DNA of 64,000 nt from positions 62,001 to 126,000 of the forward strand of contig NZ_WJQT01000004.1 in the NCBI RefSeq assembly GCF_009659375.1. The letters are read 5' to 3'. The notes under the pieces are model-generated. The model worked only from the letters and a program-made list of their open reading frames with translations. It searched no databases and was not told the DNA's origin. The translations under genes and the position numbers were made by a program. Each line of letters opens with the position of its first letter. Position 1 is the stretch's first letter. The DNA comes from Fundicoccus ignavus. Its GTDB lineage: Bacteria > Bacillota > Bacilli > Lactobacillales > Aerococcaceae. Shown here piece by piece: positions 16,874-24,795 of the stretch.

Positions 16874-18040
16874 TTAGTTCTAATGTGTCGACTGGAGATT
16901 TGAGTTGGCACATTGGATAGGTTAACGTGTCGACTCAGATTTTGAGTTGGCACATTGGGTTGCAAAAAGCGTTAAAAACCAGTAATTTTGCTTAAAAAGT
17001 ATGTTTTATCCAGTAAAATTTGCCTAATATGAGGAATTTTAGTTCCAATGTGTCGACTGGAGATTTGAGTTGGCACATTGGATAGGTTAACGTGTCGACT
17101 CAGATTTTGAGTTGACACATTAGGTTGCTAAAAGTGTTAAAAACCAGTAATTTTGCTTAAAAAGTATGTTTTATCCAGTAAAATTTGCCTAATATGAGGG
17201 AGTTTAGTTCCAATGTGTCGACTGGAGATTTGAGTTGGCACATTGGATAGGTTAACGTGTTGACTCAGATTTTGAGTTGGCACATTGGATAGGTTAACGT
17301 GTCGACTCAGATTTTGAGTTGACACATTAGGTTGCAAAAAGCGTTAAAAACCAGTAATTTTGCTTAAAAAGTATGTTTTATCCGGTAAAAATTGCCTAAT
17401 ATGAGGAATTTTAGTTCCAATGAGTCGACTGGGGATTTGAGTTGTCACATTGGATAGGTTAACGTGTCGACTCAGATTTTGAGTTGGCACATTGGGTTGC
17501 TAAAAGTGTTATAATCAAGCAAATTTGCTTAAAAAGTATGTTTTATCCAGTAAAATTTGCCTAATATGAGGGATTTTAGTTCCAATGTGTCGACTGGAGA
17601 TTTGAGTTGTCACATTGGATAGGTTAACGTGTCGACTCAGATTTTGAGTTGGCACATTGGGTTGCTAAAAGTGTTAAAAACCAGTAATTTTGCTTAAAAA
17701 GTATGTTTTATCCAGTAAAATTTGCCTAATATGAGGGATTTTAGTTCCAATGTGTCGACTGGAGATTTGAGTTGGCACATTGGATAGGTTAACGTGTCGA
17801 CTCAGATTTTGAGTTGGCACATTGGATAGGTTAACGTGTCGACTCAGATTTTGAGTTGACACATTGGGTTGCAAAAAGCGTTAAAAAACCAGTAATTTTG
17901 CTTAAAAAGTATGTTTTATCCGGTAAAAATTGCCTAATATGAGGAATTCTAGTTCCAATGTGTCGACTGGGGATTTGAGTTGACACGATAGAAGCCTAAC
18001 GTGTCGACTCGATTTTCGAGTTAGCACATTAGGCTTAGAT
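16874..18040 (+). repeat. Tandem hairpin array, family D (165/207-bp units)
   Basis: The marker TTAGTTC recurs at 16874, 17039, 17204, 17411, 17576 and 17741, with a variant near 17950: spacings 165, 165, 207, 165, 165, about 208. The longer units carry an extra 42-bp hairpin module. Each unit has a 14-position stem CCAATGTGTCGACT/AGTTGGCACATTGG, a related stem starting AACGTGTCGACTC, and a shared AT-rich spacer. No gene in 16459-18066; short frames here are repeat translations. Confidence 0.92.
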
Positions 18041-18066
18041 TTGAGGTTTAGATTAGTATTTTGGGA

Positions 18067-19125
18067 TTATTTTTTTCTTTTAACTAAGTTTAATTTTTCT
18101 TGATGAAGGAAAGCTCTCGATATGAATTCGCGTCTATCTGCGATTCTTTGAACGGAGTTTTCATAAGGTTTTCTATAAAAAGGGTTTACATAAGTAGCGT
18201 GTCGGCCAGAGTTTGCAACGGTTAAATTTTGCGTGAGCAGGTTGACGATGAAACGGCGGCGAACCTCACCACCCAAATACCACTCAAGCTCGGAAGTCCG
18301 CAACACAGGCTGGTCATGAAGCAACATCGCGAATTCTTGTACGGTCTCCCAGACGGCTTGTTCCTTGGAAACACGATAGTGACCGCAAGCGCACACCACA
18401 ATTCGCTGCGATACCGACAAGTGGCGATTCCCACAAGAAGGACACAGTAAGCCGCGGTACATTTTCTGCAAATGGCTCAAATTCAAAGGCGCCGCCCAAT
18501 ACTTGCTTTCACTTTCTAGCGTCATCAGGCGACTCGCCACCCAATTGATATCCAAACCGCGAGGCGTGCCCGTGCGCTTTGAACCGCTATTGTACCCGGT
18601 TCCCAAACGACTCCCTCCAGCCTCAGCGCGCAAGTCTTGCAACATCTTCAACACATCCGCGCGCCCAACACACGGCCAAACGTTCGAACCATCCACCGAA
18701 ACTGAATAATCAGGATTCAAGAACACCAAACGCCCATCTATCGGCACATCCTCCAAGCCACAACGACGCGCCAACTCACGCAAACGATCCATCGAACGCT
18801 GAAAAGCCAGCACCGGATTACTCCGCAACTCAGACTGATTGAAAAACGCCTTCCCATCCACATAACGAAAATCACCCTGATAAAACTTCGCATTCAAATT
18901 CAAAACCCGCGCCCGCGTGACCACCAGCAAATCACACTCCACCTGACGATCCAACCACACATTACGCCTCACCCAAACCTCCTCACCAAACACCGACTCC
19001 ACCATCGCCAATAACTCGGCCTCACCACGATCCCCAGCCTCCAAACGCTGCAATAAAAACAACTCATCCTCAGACAAAGCCCCACGACGCTCCAAAGCCA
19101 GCAAACACTTCAATTCACCTGACAT
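18067..19125 (-). CDS. NERD (nuclease-related) domain protein with zinc ribbon
   Basis: A 352-residue protein. Residues about 30-100 (GDRGEAELLAMVESVFGEEV, VECDLLVVTRARVLNLNAKFYQGD) fit the nuclease-related domain, with E/D and the N-x-K-x-x-x-G core in place of the usual E-x-K. A zinc ribbon follows around 228-250 (CPSCGN ... VVCACG), then a helical C-terminal part with many basic residues. AAGGAG lies about 8 nt before the ATG. Function of NERD proteins is largely unknown; DNA processing is assumed. It stands alone, its 3' end abutting the family D array. Minus-strand codons are rich in G. Confidence 0.72.
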   Translation of the reverse strand: MSGELKCLLALERRGALSEDELFLLQRLEAGDRGEAELLAMVESVFGEEVWVRRNVWLDRQVECDLLVVTRARVLNLNAKFYQGDFRYVDGKAFFNQSELRSNPVLAFQRSMDRLRELARRCGLEDVPIDGRLVFLNPDYSVSVDGSNVWPCVGRADVLKMLQDLRAEAGGSRLGTGYNSGSKRTGTPRGLDINWVASRLMTLESESKYWAAPLNLSHLQKMYRGLLCPSCGNRHLSVSQRIVVCACGHYRVSKEQAVWETVQEFAMLLHDQPVLRTSELEWYLGGEVRRRFIVNLLTQNLTVANSGRHATYVNPFYRKPYENSVQRIADRREFISRAFLHQEKLNLVKRKK

Positions 19126-19209
19126 TACACACAGCTCCTTTCAATCATAAAAACTCCCTACCTATAAATACAAAATAAAACACCAAAAATCACTTTTTAA
19201 ATTCAAATA

Positions 19210-19250
19210 TTGCAAAAAACTCTCCCCAATGCTAAGATATTCATATGAAT
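19210..19250 (+). promoter_or_regulatory. Promoter and palindromic operator of the ArsR-family gene
   Basis: TTGCAA (19210-19215), 17 bp, TAAGAT (19233-19238), immediately followed by the perfect palindrome ATTCATATGAAT (19239-19250) over the start site. TTCA/TGAA arms are typical of SmtB/CzrA-type operators, so autorepression is likely. Confidence 0.7.
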
Positions 19251-19274
19251 AAACAATCATAAGTAGGTGAAAAC

Positions 19275-19562
19275 ATGCAACAACACGAAATAATCGAAGC
19301 AGCCAGCAAAATGTTTAAAATCCTCGCCGACCCAACCCGACTAGCCATCCTACACCTGCTAGAAGGCCGCGAACTCAACGTTACCAACATCGCAGAAGGC
19401 CTCGACATGGAACAATCCGCCGTATCACACCAACTCAGAACACTCAAAGACGCCCGACTCGTCAAAGCCCGCCGCGAAGGCAAAAACATCATCTACAGCC
19501 AACTCGACGGCCACGTCTACGAAATCCTCGCCCAAATCTTCGCCCACGTCCAAGAATCCTAA
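19275..19562 (+). CDS. ArsR/SmtB-family repressor with alpha-5 metal site
   Basis: A 95-residue winged-helix regulator: MFKILADPTRLAILHLLEGR, then the recognition helix in DMEQSAVSHQLRTLKDARLV and the wing REGKNIIYSQLD. The alpha-3 ELCVC motif of arsenic/cadmium sensors is absent (ELNVTN instead). The last helix reads D-G-H-x10-H-x2-E, which aligns with the zinc site D104, H106, H117, E120 of SmtB and D84, H86, H97 of CzrA, so zinc or cobalt sensing is likely. AGGTGA precedes the ATG. No metal exporter is adjacent; the next gene is an ABC-F ATPase 212 bp on. Confidence 0.85.
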   Translation: MQQHEIIEAASKMFKILADPTRLAILHLLEGRELNVTNIAEGLDMEQSAVSHQLRTLKDARLVKARREGKNIIYSQLDGHVYEILAQIFAHVQES

Positions 19563-19774
19563 ACCCTTAGGAGAAATAAGCCCAGCCAACGCTAACTAAC
19601 AACTAGCCACAGGCCCAAGCATGCGACACAAGCCAAGACAAGCGAGCCCAACCACGCCAACGGAGGCCAACAACAACGAAACCGCCAACCTCCCACAGCG
19701 AAACCAATCACACGCGAGACGCCAAGAAAGCCACCGGCTTTCAGCTGATCCGCCAACCACAGAGGAGCAGACAA
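19563..19774. other. T-poor intergenic segment
   Basis: About 210 bp made almost only of A, C and some G on the plus strand, with very few T. No gene, hairpin or promoter seen, apart from the GAGGAG ribosome site of the next gene. It is the extreme case of a wider compositional skew in 18.5-23.5 kb. Confidence 0.6.
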
Positions 19775-21766
19775 ATGATTCTACTACAAGCGAACCAAGT
19801 GAGCCGTCGCTTCGCCGACGCCACACTATTTGAAGATGTATCCTTTAGTATCCAGACCAACGACCGCATCGCGCTCGTCGGTCGCAACGGAACCGGAAAA
19901 TCCACCCTAATCAAACAAATTATGGGTGAAGAGCCCCTATCAGATGGGATGATTTCCAGAGCTAAAGGCCTGAAAGTGGGCTACCTAGAACAACACGTAG
20001 CCATCGACTCTGACCGCACCATCTGGAATGAAATGTTAAACGTCTTCCAAGATACCTTGTACCTCAGAGACCAAGCCCAGCAAGCCGCCGAACAATTGGC
20101 GCTAGAAGCCGACAACACCGACAGTAAGGCTTACGAACAAGCCCTTGAACGCTATGACCAGCTACAAGAACGCCTAAAAGACAAGAATGCCTATGCGATC
20201 GAATCTGAAATTCGCACCGTCTTGCACGGCTTCCGATTTTACGAAGAAGACTATGACAGACCCGTCCAATCATTATCCGGCGGCCAGAAAACGCGCCTCG
20301 CTTTAGCACAAATTCTGCTGATGGATTATGACCTACTCATTCTAGATGAGCCAACGAACCACCTGGATATGGAAACCTTAGCCTGGTTAGAAAACTACCT
20401 ATTGGGCTACCAAGGCGCGCTCTTAATCGTCTCGCATGACCGCTACTTCCTAGATAAAGTTGCCAAACAAGTCATCGAGCTGCGCCATAATACCTTGCAT
20501 ATCTATAAAGGCAATTATTCTTACTATTTAAAAGAAAAAGAATTGCGCCTCGAACAAGAATTCAAACTTTACGCGCGCCAACAAGATGAAATTGCGAAAC
20601 TGGAAGATTATGTGCGACGTAACTTAGCCCGTGCGTCAACTACTAAGATGGCGCAAAGTCGCCGACGCAAGTTGGAGAAAATCGACCGCTTGGAGAAACC
20701 TAAGCAAGATGCCCGCGCGCCACGCATCCAGTTTTCAGCTCGTAAAGATTCCGGCGACCGTGTCCTAGAAGCCAGCAACTTAGCGATTGGCTATCCAGAT
20801 CTTGACGAAGCCATTGCGCGCAATATCAACATGGACTTACGCCGCCAAGAAGCCATCGCGATTGTCGGCCCGAATGGGATTGGTAAAACAACCTACCTGA
20901 AAACGCTACTCGGCCGCCTTGAACCTAAAGCAGGCCATGTTAGCATAGGAACCGGCGTTGAAATTGGTTACTACGAACAGAATGTGAATTCACTCAATCC
21001 TAATCAAACGGTCCTCGAGACGCTTTGGTCAGCTCATGATTCAACTGACGAGTGGGTTGTGCGTAGTATTCTAGGAAGCTTTTTATTTAGTGGTGAAACC
21101 GTCGAAAAGAAAGTTTCGATGTTGAGTGGGGGAGAGAAGGCCCGCCTGAGTCTAGCCTTACTTGCGACTGAACACGACAATACGCTGTTACTCGATGAGC
21201 CGACCAACCACTTGGACATCGACAGCAAGGAAGTCCTAGAAGAAGCCTTGATTGAGTACGACGGCACACTACTTTTCGTGTCCCATGACCGCTACTTTAT
21301 CAACCGAATCGCTACCCAAGTTCTGGAAATTTCACCCGACGGCGCGACGCTTTACCTAGGTGATTACGACTATTACCTAGCGAAAAAGGCCGAACTCGAA
21401 CAAATCGAAGCCATGACTCAAACCACCACCCCTGCCAAAATAAGCACCAACACCAAGCCGGCAGCCACTGGTGGAACCGCTCAAAAGAGCTATGAAGAAT
21501 CAAAACAATTGGGCCGCGAACACCGCAAGCTCTCACAAGCCGTCGACAAAGCTTGGGAACTCAACGAACAATTGGAAACTCAAATCGGAAGCTTGCACGA
21601 GCAACTTGCAGCCGCAGCCGAAACGAATGACCAAGCCAGCCTAGTTGATTTGCATACCGAACTCAAAAGCATCGAGTCCGAACAACTTGTCGCGCTCGAT
21701 ACTTGGGAACATGCCTCACTTGAATTGGAAGAATTCCTCGAAACCAACCCAGAATTTAACCGTTAA
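19775..21766 (+). CDS. ABC-F family ATPase (YdiF-like)
   Basis: A 663-residue soluble protein with two ABC ATPase domains and no membrane segments. First: GRNGTGKSTL, LSGGQKTRLALAQILL, LDEPTNHLD. Second: GPNGIGKTTYLKTLL, LSGGEKARLSLALL, LDEPTNHLD. A linker with KLEDYVRRNLARASTTKMAQ separates them, and about 110 C-terminal residues form a charged coiled coil. This layout marks ABC-F ribosome-associated factors (translation rescue or ribosome-antibiotic protection). The long C-terminal extension fits YdiF/Uup-like members more than EttA. GAGGAG precedes the ATG. An antibiotic-resistance role cannot be inferred from sequence alone. Confidence 0.9.
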   Translation: MILLQANQVSRRFADATLFEDVSFSIQTNDRIALVGRNGTGKSTLIKQIMGEEPLSDGMISRAKGLKVGYLEQHVAIDSDRTIWNEMLNVFQDTLYLRDQAQQAAEQLALEADNTDSKAYEQALERYDQLQERLKDKNAYAIESEIRTVLHGFRFYEEDYDRPVQSLSGGQKTRLALAQILLMDYDLLILDEPTNHLDMETLAWLENYLLGYQGALLIVSHDRYFLDKVAKQVIELRHNTLHIYKGNYSYYLKEKELRLEQEFKLYARQQDEIAKLEDYVRRNLARASTTKMAQSRRRKLEKIDRLEKPKQDARAPRIQFSARKDSGDRVLEASNLAIGYPDLDEAIARNINMDLRRQEAIAIVGPNGIGKTTYLKTLLGRLEPKAGHVSIGTGVEIGYYEQNVNSLNPNQTVLETLWSAHDSTDEWVVRSILGSFLFSGETVEKKVSMLSGGEKARLSLALLATEHDNTLLLDEPTNHLDIDSKEVLEEALIEYDGTLLFVSHDRYFINRIATQVLEISPDGATLYLGDYDYYLAKKAELEQIEAMTQTTTPAKISTNTKPAATGGTAQKSYEESKQLGREHRKLSQAVDKAWELNEQLETQIGSLHEQLAAAAETNDQASLVDLHTELKSIESEQLVALDTWEHASLELEEFLETNPEFNR

Positions 21767-21772
21767 ACAAAC

Positions 21773-21803
21773 AGAAGACCTCGGACAATGTCCGAGGCCT
21801 TCT
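21773..21803 (+). terminator. Terminator of the ABC-F gene
   Basis: AGAAG-A-CCTCGGAC, AAT loop, GTCCGAGG-C-CTTCT; 13 paired positions with one mismatch pair. Weak T-tract after it. Confidence 0.7.
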
Positions 21804-21823
21804 AACTATCGAGTCATTCCACT

Positions 21824-22600
21824 CAATGTTCAAACTCGCGCATTGAGTTTGAACATTGAGTGCTTCAATCATCAAACTCAGACACTGAGTTCGCACATTG
21901 AACGGTAACTATCACCTGTAGGGTGATATCCAACACGAAATTTATCCTTAAATTCTCATTATTCACCATTTTTACTGGCTAAATTAGCCAAAAACCAATT
22001 CAATGTTCAAACTCGCGCATTGAGTTTGAACATTGAGTGCTTCAATAATCAAACTCAGACACTGAGTTCGCACATTGAACGGTAACCATCACCTTTAGGG
22101 TGATGTCCAACACGAAATTTATCCTTAAATTCTCATTATTCACCATTTTTACTGGCTAAATTAGCCAAAAACCAATTCAATGTTCAAACTCGCGCATTGA
22201 GTTTGAACATTGAGTGCTTCAATCATTAAACTCAGACACTGAGTTCGCACATTGAACGGTAACTATCACCTGTAGGGTGATGTCCAACACGAAATTTATC
22301 CTTAAATTCTCATTATTCACCATTTTTACTGGCTAAATTAGCCAAAAACCAATTCAATGTTCAAACTCGCGCATTGAGTTTGAACATTGAGTGCTTCAAT
22401 CATCAAACTCAGACACTGAGTTCGCACATTGAACGGCAACCATCACCTGTAGGGTGATATCCAACACGAAATTTATCCTTAAATTCTCATTATTCACCAT
22501 TTTTACTGGCTAAATTAGCCAAAAACCAATTCAATGTTCAAACTCGCGCACTGAATTCGCACATTGAACGGTCACTATCACCTTACATGTAATGTCCAAA
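21824..22600 (+). repeat. Tandem hairpin array, family A (5 units, 177-bp period)
   Basis: The stem CAATGTTCAAACTC/GAGTTTGAACATTG starts at 21824, 22001, 22178, 22355 and 22532: four spacings of exactly 177, the last unit truncated. Each unit also has the second CACATTG hairpin and an ATCACC/GGTGAT hairpin. Compared with the array at the window start, one base pair of the stem has changed on both arms (T-A to C-G), and the spacer differs completely although the period is identical. No gene in 21804-22771. Confidence 0.93.
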
Positions 22601-22689
22601 CTCATTTTATAGTAAATGTGTAAATAAAAACCAGTTGACCACTTATTTGATCACATTTAACCATCTAACGCCACCAGAATACAAACCAA

Positions 22690-22730
22690 ATAACCCCTGA
22701 ACTCACATCACTGGGTTCAGGGGCTATTTT
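22690..22730. terminator. Terminator of the IclR gene
   Basis: ATAACCCCTGAAC, 11-nt loop, GTTCAGGGGCTAT with one mismatch, flanked by TTTT on the plus side and a T-rich stretch on the minus side. It lies 42 nt after the IclR stop codon. Confidence 0.7.
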
Positions 22731-22771
22731 AAACTTTTCTACTATATATAGTCCAACCAGACGCCGACTAT

Positions 22772-23545
22772 TTACTCGCCATCATAACCTAAACGCTCGG
22801 AAGCATCTTGGGCGGCATCCTTCATGATTCGGATGAATTGCTCCAGCTTTCCTTTGTTGACCCGCGAAAGGGGCCCGACCACCGTGATCGCGCAAGCAAC
22901 CTTACCGTTGGCATCCCGTACAGGCACGGCAATCGAATAATTATTCTTGGAAATCTCCTCGATACTAATCGCGTAACCTTGACGACGTACCTTCTCAAGC
23001 TCCTTCTTGAACTTAATCGGATTGGTAATCGTATGCTCTGTGTAAGCCTTGACACCCTCAGCAAAAATCTGATCGACAATCTCCGGATCCGAAACCGCCA
23101 ACATCACTTTGCCCGAACTCGTCGAATAAGCCGCATTATGAGCACCCACTGACGTCATAATATTTGCGAAGTATGGCCCCGTATTCTTATTCAAGTAAAT
23201 CACATCATGCCCCTCAAGTACCGCCACATGAGCACTCTCACCCGTCTGTAACACAATATCATTCAAAACCGGCGCCACCTCACGATACAACTCATTCGTG
23301 CTCGTTAACGCACCACCCAAAGTCAACACTGAATACCCCAAACGATAACCCGCCGACTCAGAATCCGGCGCCAGAAAATCCTCTGACACCAAGGTACTCA
23401 CCAAACGACTGACCGTCGACTTTGACACCCCAATCTCCTCAGCCAAATCACTCACCCGCCGCACAGGATCCGACGCCGTAAAACTCTTCAAAATCCGCAA
23501 CGCATTCTTCACCGACGATAACTGACCAGACCTCTTCTCACTCAT
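22772..23545 (-). CDS. IclR-family transcriptional regulator
   Basis: A 257-residue regulator: N-terminal winged helix (SSVKNALRILKSFTASDPVR, DLAEEIGVSKSTVSRLVSTL) and a C-terminal effector domain with GESAHVAVLEGHDVIYLNK, SSGKVMLA and a late AITVVGPLSRV block. IclR proteins often control aromatic-compound catabolism and bind ring-pathway intermediates. It is divergently oriented to the hydratase-dehydrogenase-aldolase operon, sharing a 437-bp control region, so it is the likely local regulator of that pathway. AGGAGG precedes the ATG with 6-nt spacing. Confidence 0.9.
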   Translation of the reverse strand: MSEKRSGQLSSVKNALRILKSFTASDPVRRVSDLAEEIGVSKSTVSRLVSTLVSEDFLAPDSESAGYRLGYSVLTLGGALTSTNELYREVAPVLNDIVLQTGESAHVAVLEGHDVIYLNKNTGPYFANIMTSVGAHNAAYSTSSGKVMLAVSDPEIVDQIFAEGVKAYTEHTITNPIKFKKELEKVRRQGYAISIEEISKNNYSIAVPVRDANGKVACAITVVGPLSRVNKGKLEQFIRIMKDAAQDASERLGYDGE

Positions 23546-23793
23546 ACAAACCCTCCTAAACGACTATCTAAATATATGACAAAGGCACGCTGCCCCAAGA
23601 AAACCGAAAGCAACCACAGCAAGCAGTGAACGACAAACACCTCTCGATGAGTTGCTGCCGCAAACCTGATACAACCGACCTAAACTTAGTTTATCACATA
23701 GACTTTCTATAGCTAGTAAGACCAACAAGGAGACTATGTGAACCAAGCTTGCCCGTATAACGAAACAATGGGGAATTCTTATTTTGAAAGATT

Positions 23794-23829
23794 AGGAAAC
23801 GCTTTCCGTTGTTAGAATACGCTTTCATG
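23794..23829. promoter_or_regulatory. Two cre-like sites in the IclR/meta-pathway control region
   Basis: AGGAAACGCTTTCCGT (23794-23809) and AGAATACGCTTTCA (23814-23827; reverse TGAAAGCGTATTCT) resemble the CcpA cre consensus TGWAANCGNTNWCA with one or two mismatches. They lie between the divergent genes, upstream of a weak TTGCGT/TATGTG promoter (23840-23868). Confidence 0.55.
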
Positions 23830-23934
23830 GTAACATTTATTGCGTCTAAAGTAAATAATTTATATGTGTTGCGTTATGTGAAACAAATGGGTGCGGATAA
23901 ATTTTTAATGGGGTAAGATGTATTTGTAGCCAAG

Positions 23935-23948
23935 AGGTAACGCTTTCA
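23935..23948. promoter_or_regulatory. cre-like site ahead of the hydratase gene
   Basis: AGGTAACGCTTTCA, reverse TGAAAGCGTTACCT, 13 of 14 positions fit the cre consensus. Lies 35 nt before the start codon, consistent with a roadblock type of catabolite repression. Confidence 0.6.
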
Positions 23949-23982
23949 AAGCAATTAGCCTCTTATAGGAAAGGAGCGAGTC

Positions 23983-24786
23983 ATGTCTAAAGTTTATGAA
24001 CCTTATGTGGTTAAGTTAGCCCACCATTTGTGTGAGGCGGTCAATCAGGGCGAAGGAGTGTCACCTGTGATTTCGGAGTATCCGGCCTTAACTGTCAAGG
24101 AAGCCTATGATATTCAATTGTATAATGTGAATGCGCAGTTGGCGGAAGGAAAGTCAATTGTAGGGAAGAAAATTGGGTTGACCTCTAAAGCAATGCAAGA
24201 GTCATTGGGAGTGGATGAACCAGACTACGGTCATCTGTTAGAGGATATGGTGATTACGAAAGATCAACCGGTCATTTATTCGGATCAAGTCTTACAGCCG
24301 CGAGTTGAAGGTGAGTTAGCCTTTATCTTGAAGGAAGATTTAGTAGGACCGAATGTCACAGTTGAAGATGTATTAGCGGCAACTGAAAGTATTGTCGCAG
24401 CCATCGAAATTGTCGATAGTCGTGTGAAAGATTGGCAGATTACGTTGAGAGATACAGTCGCGGATAATGGTTCTTCTGCTTTCTATATTCTGGGGGATAA
24501 CCACTTTGCACCAGCTGATTTAGATCGTATCGGCGTGAAGATGCAGTTATGGAAGAACGGCGAATTGATCAACGAAGGTGACGGATCAGCCGTCCTAGGC
24601 GACCCAGCTTATTGTGTGGCTTGGTTAGCCAATAAATTATACGAGTTTGATATTACCTTGAAAAAAGGTGAAGTCATTCTAGCAGGTGCCTTATCAGCCG
24701 CAATTCCAGCGGTTATCGGCGATGAATTTGAAGTGAAATTTACTGAAGGTTTAGGAGACGTTAAGATTAAATTTGAAGAAAGGTAG
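23983..24786 (+). CDS. mhpD: 2-oxopent-4-enoate (2-hydroxypenta-2,4-dienoate) hydratase
   Basis: A 267-residue enzyme of the hydratase/decarboxylase family that adds water to 2-hydroxypentadienoate, giving 4-hydroxy-2-oxovalerate. SIVGKKIGLTSKAMQESLGV and DYGHLLEDMV match DmpE/MhpD; VEGELAFIL with paired acidic residues and EIVDSRVKDWQITLRDTVADN supply the metal site region. AAAGGAGCGAG precedes the ATG. It is the first gene of a three-gene operon followed 9 bp later by the dehydrogenase. The decarboxylase homologue DmpH is similar, but the context with dehydrogenase and aldolase favours the hydratase. Confidence 0.88.
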   Translation: MSKVYEPYVVKLAHHLCEAVNQGEGVSPVISEYPALTVKEAYDIQLYNVNAQLAEGKSIVGKKIGLTSKAMQESLGVDEPDYGHLLEDMVITKDQPVIYSDQVLQPRVEGELAFILKEDLVGPNVTVEDVLAATESIVAAIEIVDSRVKDWQITLRDTVADNGSSAFYILGDNHFAPADLDRIGVKMQLWKNGELINEGDGSAVLGDPAYCVAWLANKLYEFDITLKKGEVILAGALSAAIPAVIGDEFEVKFTEGLGDVKIKFEER

Positions 24787-24795
24787 GGATAGCAC

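Noticed and set aside
17137..17874. Two minus-strand ORFs of 66 codons in the repeat array
   Set aside because: Near-identical translations of the duplicated 537-bp block, without ribosome sites or codon bias.
16874..18040. CRISPR array
   Set aside because: Repeats are 165-207 bp apart, spacers are also repeated, and no cas genes are present; the same holds for the 177-bp arrays.
23164..23412. Histidine/proline-rich plus-strand ORF
   Set aside because: Antisense shadow of the IclR gene caused by C/A-rich composition of the plus strand.
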